Below, piece after piece: positions 1-7,908 of a stretch of 30,468 bases of DNA. Every line of letters starts with the position of its first letter. The first letter of the stretch is position 1. This stretch comes from Bacteroidaceae bacterium. GTDB taxonomy: Bacteria > Bacteroidota > Bacteroidia > Bacteroidales > Bacteroidaceae. Both the position numbers and the translations under genes were made by a program. Under the pieces are notes generated by a model. The model did not search any database. It was not told where the DNA came from and saw only the letters and a list, made by a program, of their open reading frames with translations. The stretch covers positions 1 through 30,468 of the forward strand of contig JAEEOD010000226.1 of assembly GCA_016284115.1 (NCBI GenBank), given 5' to 3'.

Positions 1-2
1 AG

Positions 3-1322
3 GAATACCGTGCTGTAGGTCTCCACATGAGTTTAGGTCCTCAGATTGATGTGATTACCGAGCCTCGCTGGAGTCGCAACATGGGTTGCTTCTCTGAGGA
101 TGCTGACTTAACCATCGAGATGATGGAGGCATTCATGGATGGTGCACAGGGTGAGAATGTGGGTCCTAACAAGGTGTTGGTACACCTGAAGCACTGGCCA
201 GGTGCTAACCCTCACGAGGGTGGAAAGGGTAACTTCACCGTATATCCGGGCAACAATGTTGACTATCACTTGAAGCCATTCAAGGCTGGTATCGCTAAGG
301 GTGCATTGGCTGTGATGGGTTACTATAGTGGTACTTACGTAGATACCCTGAACGTGAACTACTCTCCTTACTGGAGCACCAAGGTGCTGTATGATCAGTT
401 GGGCTTCAAGGGTGCGATCTGCACCGACTGGGGTGTGGTTGGCCGTACGGGTCCGTTGAATCCTCGTTTGGCTGGCAAGACTACACTGAAGGATAACATG
501 GAGATGGTGATCAATGCTGGTGTTGACCAGATGGGTAGCGAGACAGAAACTCAGTTGGTAGTTGAGTTGGTAAAGGAAGGTCGTGTAACTGAAGAGCGCG
601 TGAACCAAGCTGCAAAGCGCATCCTGCAGTGGCACTTCATCCTAGGCTTGTTCGAGAATCCATACGTTGACCCAGACAATGCCGCTAAGGTTTGCCAGCG
701 TGAGGACTTGCAGAAGAATGCTTACGAGGCACAACTGGAGTCAAACATCCTGTTGGTGAACGAGGGGAACACATTGCCAGCTAAGGAAGGCACCAAGATC
801 TATGTGGAAGGCATCGACACTGAGATTGCCAAAAACTATGGTACCTTGGTTGATAAGCCATCACAGGCCGACCTGATTATCGTTCGCACAGGTGTTACAG
901 AGCCTCGTCAAGGTGGTTTTGGCTTCGGCGGTGGTATGACTCCTGCTCAACGTGCTGCTTTCGAAAAACAGCGTGCCATTGAGGCTGCTAAGCCTGTAAA
1001 TATCGAGATCCCCGCTTCTATCTGGAATAACATCAAGAAACTGTCGGCTACTGGCAAGCCTGTAGTGGTGGCATTCAACCCAAGTGGTACCAGTATCGTA
1101 CTGCCACAAGACCTTAAAAAAGTGGTAAAGGGGTGCTTCCTGACATTCGACTGTCTGGACAATGCATTCCTCGATGTAGTATTTGGCAAGTTCAATCCAG
1201 TGGGCAAGCTGCCATTTGAGATTCCTGCTACCATGAAGGATGTAGAGGCTCAGTTGGAGGATGTGCCATTCGATGCTCCTAACAAGGCATTTGAGTTTGG
1301 ATTCGGACTTTCTTACAACTAA
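3..1322 (+). CDS. Glycoside hydrolase family 3 beta-glucosidase-like enzyme, 5' partial
   Basis: The reading frame is open from base 3 through the window edge, so the first ATG at 27 is probably internal and the gene starts upstream. GH3 enzymes remove terminal beta-linked glucose or xylose from oligosaccharides by a retaining mechanism. Counting from the ATG at 27, KHWPG at about 55-59 fits the conserved Lys-His motif of the (alpha/beta)8 domain. ICTDWG at 131-136 carries the expected nucleophile Asp134. The C-terminal domain ends with NPVGKLPFEIP and FEFGFGLSYN, typical of the GH3 C-terminal sandwich, with no added fibronectin III domain. About 400 residues after the nucleophile region are complete. 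A glycine-rich stretch (GGFGFGGGM, about 297-305) is an insertion. A strong terminator follows at 1359. Substrate cannot be told from this part. Confidence 0.9.
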   Translation, partial: EYRAVGLHMSLGPQIDVITEPRWSRNMGCFSEDADLTIEMMEAFMDGAQGENVGPNKVLVHLKHWPGANPHEGGKGNFTVYPGNNVDYHLKPFKAGIAKGALAVMGYYSGTYVDTLNVNYSPYWSTKVLYDQLGFKGAICTDWGVVGRTGPLNPRLAGKTTLKDNMEMVINAGVDQMGSETETQLVVELVKEGRVTEERVNQAAKRILQWHFILGLFENPYVDPDNAAKVCQREDLQKNAYEAQLESNILLVNEGNTLPAKEGTKIYVEGIDTEIAKNYGTLVDKPSQADLIIVRTGVTEPRQGGFGFGGGMTPAQRAAFEKQRAIEAAKPVNIEIPASIWNNIKKLSATGKPVVVAFNPSGTSIVLPQDLKKVVKGCFLTFDCLDNAFLDVVFGKFNPVGKLPFEIPATMKDVEAQLEDVPFDAPNKAFEFGFGLSYN

Positions 1323-1358
1323 GAATTGAAAATTGCCATAAGGCGAAACGTAATTAAT

Positions 1359-1388
1359 AAAGGGAGCGAAAATCGCTCCCTTTATTTG
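1359..1388 (+). terminator. Terminator after the GH3 gene
   Basis: An 11-bp perfect stem, AAAGGGAGCGA (1359-1369) and TCGCTCCCTTT (1373-1383), closes a 3-nt loop and runs into a T-rich tail. It lies 37 bp after the GH3 stop. The A-rich left flank would let it also act on minus-strand transcripts from ruvA. Confidence 0.85.
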
Positions 1389-1404
1389 CTCTCTTGTTAA
1401 AAGT

Positions 1405-1477
1405 CTTATGGATGTGTGTAGGCGGCATATCTGCTCGCAGTCAGCCTCCGGCGTATCCATAAGGCGAAAAGCCTTAT
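1405..1477. repeat. GC-rich palindromic element at the 3' end of ruvA
   Basis: CTTATGGAT (1405-1413) and ATCCATAAG (1455-1463) form a perfect 9-bp inverted repeat around 41 bp of GC-rich sequence. A second hairpin, ATAAGGC (1459-1465), loop GAAAA, GCCTTAT (1471-1477), overlaps it and reaches into the ruvA stop codon. CCATAAGGCGAAA occurs twice, at 1336-1348 and 1457-1469. Read on the minus strand, the element shares GGCTTTTCG and the pattern AT-CGC--GAGGCT-AC with the repeats at 25641-25780, so both may be one dispersed family. Confidence 0.6.
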
Positions 1478-2079
1478 AGCCGCTTCAACGCCAGTTTAAT
1501 AACACGTTCCACTGCGGCATCGGGTTCTTCCTTGAGAATGGTATATACCACCTTTTGGGACGGTGCAACAGGAAAGCCCAACATAGTAAGTGCAGACACA
1601 GCTTCTTGCTGCACCTCACGGTTCACGCTATCTGACTTAGGCACATTCACCACTGTAGCATCGCCCATTGCTAAACCATCGGTTTGTAGCTTGTCTTTTA
1701 ATTCAACAATAATACGCTGAGCGGTTTTGAGACCTATACCCTTAACAGACTTAAGCAGTTGGGTATTCTCAGAACTAATAACATTCACTAATTCGCTAGG
1801 TGAGAGCGCAGAGAGGATAGTACGTGCTGTATTACCACCAATACCAGACACGCTAATAAGCTGTAAGAACAATTCGCGTTCCTGCTTCGTAGCAAAGCCG
1901 AACAGCACATAAGCGTCTTCGCGTATGGCCTCATATACAAATAGCTTTGCCTCTTTCTTCCCCTGAATGGCACTATAGGTGTTGAGGGAAATATTCAACA
2001 TATATCCCACTCCATGACAATCTATTACAGCATTGGCAGGTGCCAACTCAGCTATCTCACCTTTTACATATTCTAGCAT
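1474..2079 (-). CDS. ruvA: Holliday junction branch migration protein RuvA
   Basis: RuvA binds four-way DNA junctions as a tetramer and loads the RuvB motor for branch migration in recombinational repair. The start [12 protein letters not shown] at 2079 gives 201 residues, the normal RuvA length; an ATG at 2139 would add 20 residues not typical of the family. The N-terminal OB domain covers about 1-62. Two helix-hairpin-helix segments follow, [17 protein letters not shown] and [16 protein letters not shown], and the C-terminal RuvB-binding domain ends in ALKRL. A TATCTTCG element at 2107-2114 (minus) resembles a -7 box. ruvB and ruvC are not in the window. The stop codon lies inside the hairpin element at 1459-1477. 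Confidence 0.95.
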   Translation of the reverse strand: MLEYVKGEIAELAPANAVIDCHGVGYMLNISLNTYSAIQGKKEAKLFVYEAIREDAYVLFGFATKQERELFLQLISVSGIGGNTARTILSALSPSELVNVISSENTQLLKSVKGIGLKTAQRIIVELKDKLQTDGLAMGDATVVNVPKSDSVNREVQQEAVSALTMLGFPVAPSQKVVYTILKEEPDAAVERVIKLALKRL

Positions 2080-2128
2080 ATAACGAATATTTTTTGTTTT
2101 TATGATGCGAAGATACAGAATATTTATG

Positions 2129-2136
2129 TATTTTTG
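2129..2136 (+). promoter_or_regulatory. Putative -7 box for ddh
   Basis: TATTTTTG matches the Bacteroidetes -7 consensus TAnnTTTG and lies 40 bp before the ddh start. No good -33 TTTG was found at the expected spacing. Confidence 0.4.
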
Positions 2137-2176
2137 CAACCAAACTTGAGTTTTTTACAACAAATATTCAGAAGTT

Positions 2177-3076
2177 ATGAAGAAAATTAGAGCAGCCATC
2201 GTTGGTTATGGCAACATCGGCCGCTTCACGTTAGAGGCGTTGCAAGCAGCACAAGATTTCGAGGTAGTAGGTATTGTCCGTCGAGCTGGTGCAGAAAACT
2301 GTCCTGCCGAACTGAAGGATTATAAGGTAGTAAAAGATATTCGCGAACTGGGTGACGTGGATGTAGCTATTCTTAGTACCCCTACCCGTAGCGTAGAGAG
2401 CTATGCCAAGGACATTTTGGCTTTAGGCATCAACACTGTTGACAGTTTCGACATACATACACAGATTCCTGCCCTGCGAAAATCATTGCAGGATGTGGCA
2501 AAGGCTCACAACACGGTGTCCATCATTTCTGCTGGATGGGATCCAGGATCTGACTCAGTGGTACGCACCCTATTACAGGCCATCGCTCCCAAGGGTATTA
2601 GCTATACCAACTTTGGACCAGGCATGAGCATGGGTCACACCGTAGCTGTGAAATCAAAAGAAGGTGTGAGAGCTGCACTTTCAATGACTATTCCCGTGGG
2701 CACTGGCATTCATCGTCGCATGGTGTATGTAGAATTAGAGGACGGTTACAAGTTTGAAGATGTAGAACGTGCCATCAAAACCGACCCCTACTTTGCCAAT
2801 GATGAGACTCACGTGATGCAGGTGCCTTGTGTGGATGACCTAAAAGATATGGGTCATGGGGTAAACCTCACACGCAAAGGTGTATCAGGTAAGACACAGA
2901 ACCAACTGTTTGAGTTCAATATGCACATCAACAACCCTGCCCTGACTGGTCAGGTATTGGTATGTGCCGCACGTGCTACCATGCGTCGCGAACCTGGTTG
3001 CTACACCATGATTGAGGTGCCAGTTGTTGACCTATTGCCAGGAGACAAAGAAGATTGGATTGGGAAATTAGTATAA
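2177..3076 (+). CDS. ddh: meso-Diaminopimelate D-dehydrogenase
   Basis: This enzyme makes meso-diaminopimelate directly from tetrahydrodipicolinate, ammonium and NADPH. That shortcut in the lysine and peptidoglycan pathway skips the acylated intermediates. The 299-residue protein begins with a Rossmann dinucleotide motif, AAIVGYGNIGR (about 6-16). It also shows the family segments SAGWDPGSDSVVR and GPGMSMGHTVAVK, which belong to the substrate-binding part. The ATG at 2177 begins at the normal family N-terminus. A strong terminator follows at 3097. It converges on gdhA, another ammonium-fixing NADPH dehydrogenase, but the two are transcribed separately. Confidence is high because length and motifs fit well. 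Confidence 0.95.
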   Translation: MKKIRAAIVGYGNIGRFTLEALQAAQDFEVVGIVRRAGAENCPAELKDYKVVKDIRELGDVDVAILSTPTRSVESYAKDILALGINTVDSFDIHTQIPALRKSLQDVAKAHNTVSIISAGWDPGSDSVVRTLLQAIAPKGISYTNFGPGMSMGHTVAVKSKEGVRAALSMTIPVGTGIHRRMVYVELEDGYKFEDVERAIKTDPYFANDETHVMQVPCVDDLKDMGHGVNLTRKGVSGKTQNQLFEFNMHINNPALTGQVLVCAARATMRREPGCYTMIEVPVVDLLPGDKEDWIGKLV

Positions 3077-3096
3077 AGCTTATTAGCTTATATATT

Positions 3097-3129
3097 GAAA
3101 GGCGGCAGAAAAGTCGCCTTTCTTTTTTT
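3097..3129 (+). terminator. Terminator after ddh
   Basis: GAAAGGCG (3097-3104) pairs perfectly with CGCCTTTC (3115-3122), followed by a run of seven T. Confidence 0.9.
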
Positions 3130-3137
3130 AATTGCCA

Positions 3138-3174
3138 CAAAAAACTGCCAGCTATCTTCACAGACTGCTGGCAG
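3138..3174 (-). terminator. Terminator after gdhA
   Basis: CTGCCAGC (3145-3152) and GCTGGCAG (3167-3174) form a perfect 8-bp stem. On the minus strand it is followed by six T (complement of the A run at 3139-3144). It lies about 80 bp beyond the gdhA stop. Confidence 0.8.
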
Positions 3175-3254
3175 CACAAACCACAAATACAAATACAACT
3201 AAACAAAGTTTCTTATAGAATACTGTCTATCAATTCTCTCTTTACAAACATGCA

Positions 3255-4592
3255 TCAGATTACTCCCTGAGCCATCATAGCATGAGCTACCTTCATGAAA
3301 CCGGCTACATTAGCACCCTTAACATAGTTGATATAACCATCTGGCTGCGTTCCGTACTTGATGCACTGCTCATGAATATTGTGCATTACAGTATGCAACT
3401 TTTCATCCACCTCTGCAGCACTCCAACTCAGGTGCATTGCATTTTGTGACATTTCCAAGCCAGAAGTAGCCACACCACCAGCGTTGACTGCCTTACCAGG
3501 AGCATACAGCATCTTGTGCTCGATGAACTTGTCAATAGCCTCTGGTGTACATCCCATGTTAGACACCTCTGCAACACACAAAGTCTTGTTGTCAATCAAC
3601 ATCTGAGCATCATCGCCATTCAACTCATTCTGGGTAGCGCAGCACAAAGCTACATCTACTTTCTGTTCCCAAGGTTTCTTACCTGCGAAGAACTTAGCGT
3701 TAGGATACTGCTCTACGTAAGGCTCAACTACATCGTTGCCAGAAGCACGGAGTTCCAACATGTAGTCAATCTTATCACCGCTGATACCGTCTGGATCGTA
3801 AACATAACCATCAGGACCAGAAATGGTAACTACCTTTGCGCCCAACTCTGTTGCCTTAGTTACAGCGCCCCATGCAACATTACCAAAACCAGATACAGCA
3901 ACAGTCTTACCCTTTAAGTCAAGACCACGGGTAGCCATCATCTGCTTGGTGAAATAGAGTGCACCAAAACCTGTAGCCTCAGGACGAATCAGTGAACCAC
4001 CATATTCGAGACCCTTACCAGTGAAAGTGCCGCTAAACTCACGTGTGAGTTTTTTGTACATGCCAAACACGTAACCAATCTCACGGCCACCAACACCAAT
4101 ATCACCAGCAGGAACATCCATCTCAGGACCTACATGACGCCACAACTCCAACATGAAAGCCTGGCAGAAACGCATGATTTCAGCATCGCTCTTACCACGT
4201 GGTGAGAAGTCAGAACCACCCTTACCGCCGCCCATTGGCAATGTAGTAAGTGCATTCTTGAATGTCTGCTCAAATCCCAAGAACTTTAGAATTGACAGAT
4301 TAACTGACGCATGGAAACGCAAGCCACCTTTGTAAGGGCCAATGGCATTGTTAAACTGCACACGATAGCCCAAATTAGTCTGCACCTCACCCTTGTCATC
4401 AACCCAAGTAACACGGAAGGTAAAGATACGATCAGGCTCAACAAGCCTTTCAATAATCTTCGCCTTTTCAAACTCCGGATGCTGGTTGTAAACATCTTCA
4501 ATAGAAAGAAGAACTTCTTTAACTGCCTGGAGGTATTCAGACTCACCTGGGTGCTTTGCCTCCAAATTCGACATAATTCTATCAATATTCAT
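3255..4592 (-). CDS. gdhA: NADP-specific glutamate dehydrogenase
   Basis: GdhA fixes ammonium onto 2-oxoglutarate with NADPH to give glutamate and is a main nitrogen-assimilation enzyme of gut Bacteroidales. The 445-residue length fits the hexameric bacterial type. GPYKGGLRFH, LPMGGGKGGSDF (catalytic Lys region) and PAGDIGVGGREIG are visible in the N-terminal domain. VAVSGFGNVAWG is the Rossmann motif of the coenzyme domain. The start MNIDRIMSNLEAKHPGE at 4592 matches usual GdhA N-termini. A TATATTTG box (4659-4666, minus) lies 66 bp upstream. Its own terminator is at 3138-3174, so it appears monocistronic. Confidence 0.97.
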   Translation of the reverse strand: MNIDRIMSNLEAKHPGESEYLQAVKEVLLSIEDVYNQHPEFEKAKIIERLVEPDRIFTFRVTWVDDKGEVQTNLGYRVQFNNAIGPYKGGLRFHASVNLSILKFLGFEQTFKNALTTLPMGGGKGGSDFSPRGKSDAEIMRFCQAFMLELWRHVGPEMDVPAGDIGVGGREIGYVFGMYKKLTREFSGTFTGKGLEYGGSLIRPEATGFGALYFTKQMMATRGLDLKGKTVAVSGFGNVAWGAVTKATELGAKVVTISGPDGYVYDPDGISGDKIDYMLELRASGNDVVEPYVEQYPNAKFFAGKKPWEQKVDVALCCATQNELNGDDAQMLIDNKTLCVAEVSNMGCTPEAIDKFIEHKMLYAPGKAVNAGGVATSGLEMSQNAMHLSWSAAEVDEKLHTVMHNIHEQCIKYGTQPDGYINYVKGANVAGFMKVAHAMMAQGVI

Positions 4593-4658
4593 AGCATATA
4601 GATTTTAAAAGTTTTCTATAAAACATTGCTTACATCAAAACGTCAATCATAAGCACTG

Positions 4659-4687
4659 CAAATATACAAAATAATTCTTTACACAAA
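4659..4687 (-). promoter_or_regulatory. Putative gdhA promoter
   Basis: On the minus strand TTTG (4684-4687), 17 nt, then TATATTTG (4659-4666) fits the Bacteroidetes promoter pattern with a slightly short spacer. The long leader (about 60 nt) would leave room for control, but I see no clear structure there. Confidence 0.45.
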
Positions 4688-4811
4688 TCTTTTTGCCAAA
4701 ACATTTAGAACTATTAACAATAATCTGTCAGGTTCAGGTTAAAATCTCAAAGAACTCTTTGCATGTTTTACATCGCAAATGTAAGGATATTTTTTTGAAT
4801 TCACGAATTTT

Positions 4812-4843
4812 ATTGTCAGAAATATTGAAAAATATTATTTTTG
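4812..4843 (+). promoter_or_regulatory. Putative promoter of the REC/ATP-grasp gene
   Basis: ATTG (4812-4815), 20 nt, TATTTTTG (4836-4843) fits the Bacteroidetes pattern with one mismatch in the -33 box. It lies 27 bp before the ATG at 4871. Confidence 0.55.
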
Positions 4844-4870
4844 CAAATAATTTAAGAACGATAACAGAGC

Positions 4871-7837
4871 ATGCTAAGTAAGCAAAATATAAATCGATTA
4901 TACCTACGCGACACTCAATTTGCAAAATTGATGACTAAGCGTATCTACAACGTATTGCTGATTGCTAATCCGTACGATGCTTTCATGCTGGAAGACGATG
5001 GACGCATCGAAGAGAAAATTTTCATCGAATACTCGTCACTTTCTTTGCGCTACCCCCCCCGATTTACCCAGGTAACCACCTACGAGGAAGCTATTAAACA
5101 GCTAGCAATGCTGGAATACGACCTAGTCATCTGTATGCCAGGTACGGGCGATAACGAGTCATTTAGTGTGGCACGCAGCATTAAAATTCAGTATCCAAAC
5201 ATCCCAATGGTGATTCTTACCCCATTCAGTCACGGTATCACCAAACGAATGGCAAACGAGGACTTGAGTGCATTTGACTATATGTTTTGCTGGTTAGGCA
5301 ATACCGACCTCATTGTATCTATCCTCAAACTGTTGGAAGACAAGATGAACCTAGAACACGATGTACAAGAGGTAGGTGTGCAGGTCATCCTGTTAGTAGA
5401 AGATGGCATTCGATTTTACTCATCCATCCTACCCAACCTTTATAAGTTCGTCTTACAGCAGAGTCAGGAGTTTGCCGACGAGGCACTGAACGAGCACCAG
5501 CGCACCTTGCGCTTACGTGGACGTCCAAAGATAGCATTGGCTCGTACGTATGAAGAAGCTGTGAACATCTACGAACAATATAAGAACAATATATTGGGCG
5601 TCATTACCGACGTGCGTTTCCCACAGGCTCAAGGACAAGAAAAGGATCCAATGGCTGGCATCAAGTTCTGCCAGCATGTGCGCAAGAACGACCCCTTTGT
5701 ACCACTTATCATCCAGTCGGCTGAGATAGAAAATACACTGTATGCCAAGAAGTACAGAGCTGCTTTTATCGACAAGAACTCGAAGCACATGGACCTCGAC
5801 CTGCGTAAGATTTTGCGTGAGAAGGTGGGCTTCGGTGACTTTGTCTTCCGCAACCCCATGACCCATGAAAAAATTGCCACGGTAAAGAACCTCAAGGAAT
5901 TGCAGCACATTTTGTTTGCCATCCCAACCGAGTCGTTCCTCTATCATATCAGTCGTAACCACATGAGTCGCTGGCTCTACTCGCGCGCCATCTTCCCCAT
6001 TGCCGAGTTCCTGAAACCCATTACATGGAACAGCTTACAAGACGTAGATGCCCACCGAGAAATCATTTTCGATGCCATCGTTAAATATCGCAAGATGAAA
6101 AACCAAGGTGTGGTGGCTATCTTTAGACGCGACCGCTTCGACAGCTACTCTAACTTTGCCCGTATCGGCGAGGGATCGTTAGGTGGCAAGGGTCGTGGCT
6201 TGGCATTCATCGATAACTTCCTAAAGCGACATACCGAGTTTGACGAGTTTGACAATGCACGTATCATGGTACCCAAGACGGTGGTGCTATGTACCGACGT
6301 GTTCGATGAATTCATGGCTACCAATAACCTCTATCAGATAGCTCTGTCGGATGCTGACGATGAAACCATTTTGAAGTATTTCCTCAAGGCTCGTTTGCCA
6401 GAGCGATTGGTAGAAGACTTCTTCACCTTCTTTGATGCTGTGAAGTCGCCTATCGCCATCCGTTCGTCATCGTTATTGGAAGACTCGCACTACCAGCCTT
6501 TTGCAGGTATCTACAGCACCTATATGATACCTAACCGTGACGACAAATACGAGATGTTGCGTATGCTAAGCGATGCTATTAAAGGTGTGTATGCTTCTGT
6601 ATATTTCAAAGACTCGAAAGCATATATGCAAGCCACCAGCAATGTAATTGACCAAGAGAAGATGGCAGTTATCCTGCAGGAGGTTGTGGGTACGCAATAT
6701 GGCGACCATTACTACCCATCTTTCTCAGGCGTAGGTCGCTCACTCAACTATTACCCCATCGGCGACGAAAAACCTGAGGAAGGTACGGTGAGTTTGGCTT
6801 TGGGTTTGGGTAAATATATCGTGGATGGTGGTTTAACGCTTCGTGTATCGCCCTATCATCCCAACAAGGTACTTCAAACGAGCGAATTGGATCTGGCATT
6901 GCGTGAGACGCAGACGCGTTTCTATGCCCTTGATATGACGAACACCGGACAGAATTTCTCCATCAACGATGGTTTCAACCTATTGAAGTTGAGTGTAAAG
7001 GATGCTGAAAAAGACGGTTCACTAAACTACATTGCCTCCACCTTTGACCCTTATGACCAGGTGATTCGTGATGGTATTTATCCTGGAGGCAGAAAGGTCA
7101 TTACCTTTGCCAATATCTTGCAACACGATATCTTCCCATTACCTCGCATCTTACAGCTTTCGTTGAAATATGGTCAAGAAGAGATGCGCCGACCTGTGGA
7201 GATTGAGTTTGCCGCTAAACTGGCAAAAGAGCAGAACGAGGTGAGCACTTTCTACTTACTACAAATCCGGCCTATTGTCGATACCAAGGAGAACTTGGAA
7301 GAAGACCTGTCGCAAATACCTGACGACCAGCTATTGCTAAAGTCGAACAACTCACTTGGTCATGGTATTATGAATGAGATACAGGATGTAATTTATGTAA
7401 AGACGGACAACTATAATGCTCAGAACAACCAGGCAATTGCATGGGAGATAGAAAAAATTAACCAGCGATTCCTCGATGAGGACAAGAACTACATCCTAAT
7501 CGGTCCTGGACGTTGGGGAAGCAGTGACCCTTGGTTAGGCATCCCTGTCAAGTGGCCTCACATCAGTGCTGCCCGTATTATTGTGGAGGCTGGTTTGACA
7601 AACTATCGTGTCGATCCCAGTCAAGGCACTCACTTCTTCCAGAACCTCACCTCATTTGGCGTGGGCTATTTCACCATTAACGCCTATATGAACGATGGCA
7701 TCTACAACCAGGAGTTCCTGAATGCACAACCTGCCGTAGAGGAAACCACCTACCTGCGGCACGTTCACTTCGATACGCCATTGGTAGCAAAAATGGATGG
7801 CAAGAAGAAAACTGGTGTAGTAATGATGCCAACTTAA
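4871..7837 (+). CDS. Two-REC-domain protein with PEP synthase-type ATP-grasp (PPDK_N) domain
   Basis: The 988-residue protein has no signal peptide. Residues about 25-155 form a degenerate receiver-like domain (VLLIANPYDAF, DLVICMPG, with no acceptor Asp at the usual place). Residues about 170-325 form a fuller receiver domain: VILLVEDG, acceptor candidate in ITDVRFP near 245, IQSAE and IDKNS. From about 433 (GEGSLGGKGRGLAFID) to 805 (YLLQIRPIVDT) lies a PPDK_N ATP-binding domain with the AIRSSSLLEDS motif. The tail has GPGRWGSSDPWLGIPV and DPSQGTHFF, which I recall from other proteins of this type. The phosphohistidine and PEP-binding domains of true PEP synthase are absent, so it is unlikely to be a metabolic PEP synthase. 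It may be a regulatory phosphotransferase, but its function is unknown. An ATG at 4931 (MTKRIYN) is an alternative start. Two stop codons in a row end it. Confidence 0.85.
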   Translation: MLSKQNINRLYLRDTQFAKLMTKRIYNVLLIANPYDAFMLEDDGRIEEKIFIEYSSLSLRYPPRFTQVTTYEEAIKQLAMLEYDLVICMPGTGDNESFSVARSIKIQYPNIPMVILTPFSHGITKRMANEDLSAFDYMFCWLGNTDLIVSILKLLEDKMNLEHDVQEVGVQVILLVEDGIRFYSSILPNLYKFVLQQSQEFADEALNEHQRTLRLRGRPKIALARTYEEAVNIYEQYKNNILGVITDVRFPQAQGQEKDPMAGIKFCQHVRKNDPFVPLIIQSAEIENTLYAKKYRAAFIDKNSKHMDLDLRKILREKVGFGDFVFRNPMTHEKIATVKNLKELQHILFAIPTESFLYHISRNHMSRWLYSRAIFPIAEFLKPITWNSLQDVDAHREIIFDAIVKYRKMKNQGVVAIFRRDRFDSYSNFARIGEGSLGGKGRGLAFIDNFLKRHTEFDEFDNARIMVPKTVVLCTDVFDEFMATNNLYQIALSDADDETILKYFLKARLPERLVEDFFTFFDAVKSPIAIRSSSLLEDSHYQPFAGIYSTYMIPNRDDKYEMLRMLSDAIKGVYASVYFKDSKAYMQATSNVIDQEKMAVILQEVVGTQYGDHYYPSFSGVGRSLNYYPIGDEKPEEGTVSLALGLGKYIVDGGLTLRVSPYHPNKVLQTSELDLALRETQTRFYALDMTNTGQNFSINDGFNLLKLSVKDAEKDGSLNYIASTFDPYDQVIRDGIYPGGRKVITFANILQHDIFPLPRILQLSLKYGQEEMRRPVEIEFAAKLAKEQNEVSTFYLLQIRPIVDTKENLEEDLSQIPDDQLLLKSNNSLGHGIMNEIQDVIYVKTDNYNAQNNQAIAWEIEKINQRFLDEDKNYILIGPGRWGSSDPWLGIPVKWPHISAARIIVEAGLTNYRVDPSQGTHFFQNLTSFGVGYFTINAYMNDGIYNQEFLNAQPAVEETTYLRHVHFDTPLVAKMDGKKKTGVVMMPT

Positions 7838-7871
7838 TAGATAATAGATAATAGATAATGGATAATGAATA
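7837..7871. repeat. AT-rich 7-bp tandem repeat
   Basis: Five 7-bp units follow the stop: ATAGATA three times, then ATGGATA and ATGAATA. It lies between the stop codon and the terminator and has no evident function. Confidence 0.75.
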
Positions 7872-7880
7872 TTGAATAAT

Positions 7881-7904
7881 AAAGGCTCCCTCGTGGGAGC
7901 CTTT
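7881..7904. terminator. Bidirectional terminator between convergent genes
   Basis: AAAGGCTCCC (7881-7890), loop TCGT, GGGAGCCTTT (7895-7904) is a perfect 10-bp stem. It serves the plus-strand ATP-grasp gene and the minus-strand rfbB, whose stops are 72 bp apart. Confidence 0.85.
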
Positions 7905-7908
7905 GTCT

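Noticed and set aside
108..635. Minus-strand open frame of 175 codons inside the GH3 gene
   Set aside because: It is fully overlapped by a strongly supported GH3 frame, has no recognisable domain and no promoter box at its start.
861..1460. Minus-strand open frame that runs from the repeat element into the GH3 gene
   Set aside because: It is a shadow of the GH3 frame, and its beginning is the palindromic repeat at 1405-1477.
4729..4740. CAGGTT direct repeat in the gdhA upstream gap
   Set aside because: Two 6-bp copies are expected by chance at this scale, and no other structure supports a regulator site.
5513..5962. Minus-strand open frame of 149 codons inside the REC/ATP-grasp gene
   Set aside because: The plus-strand frame is conserved domain sequence here. 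The minus frame shows no family features.
7837..7871. Phase-variable tandem repeat
   Set aside because: The 7-bp units lie after a double stop codon and before a terminator, not in a promoter or reading frame, so copy-number change would have no evident effect.
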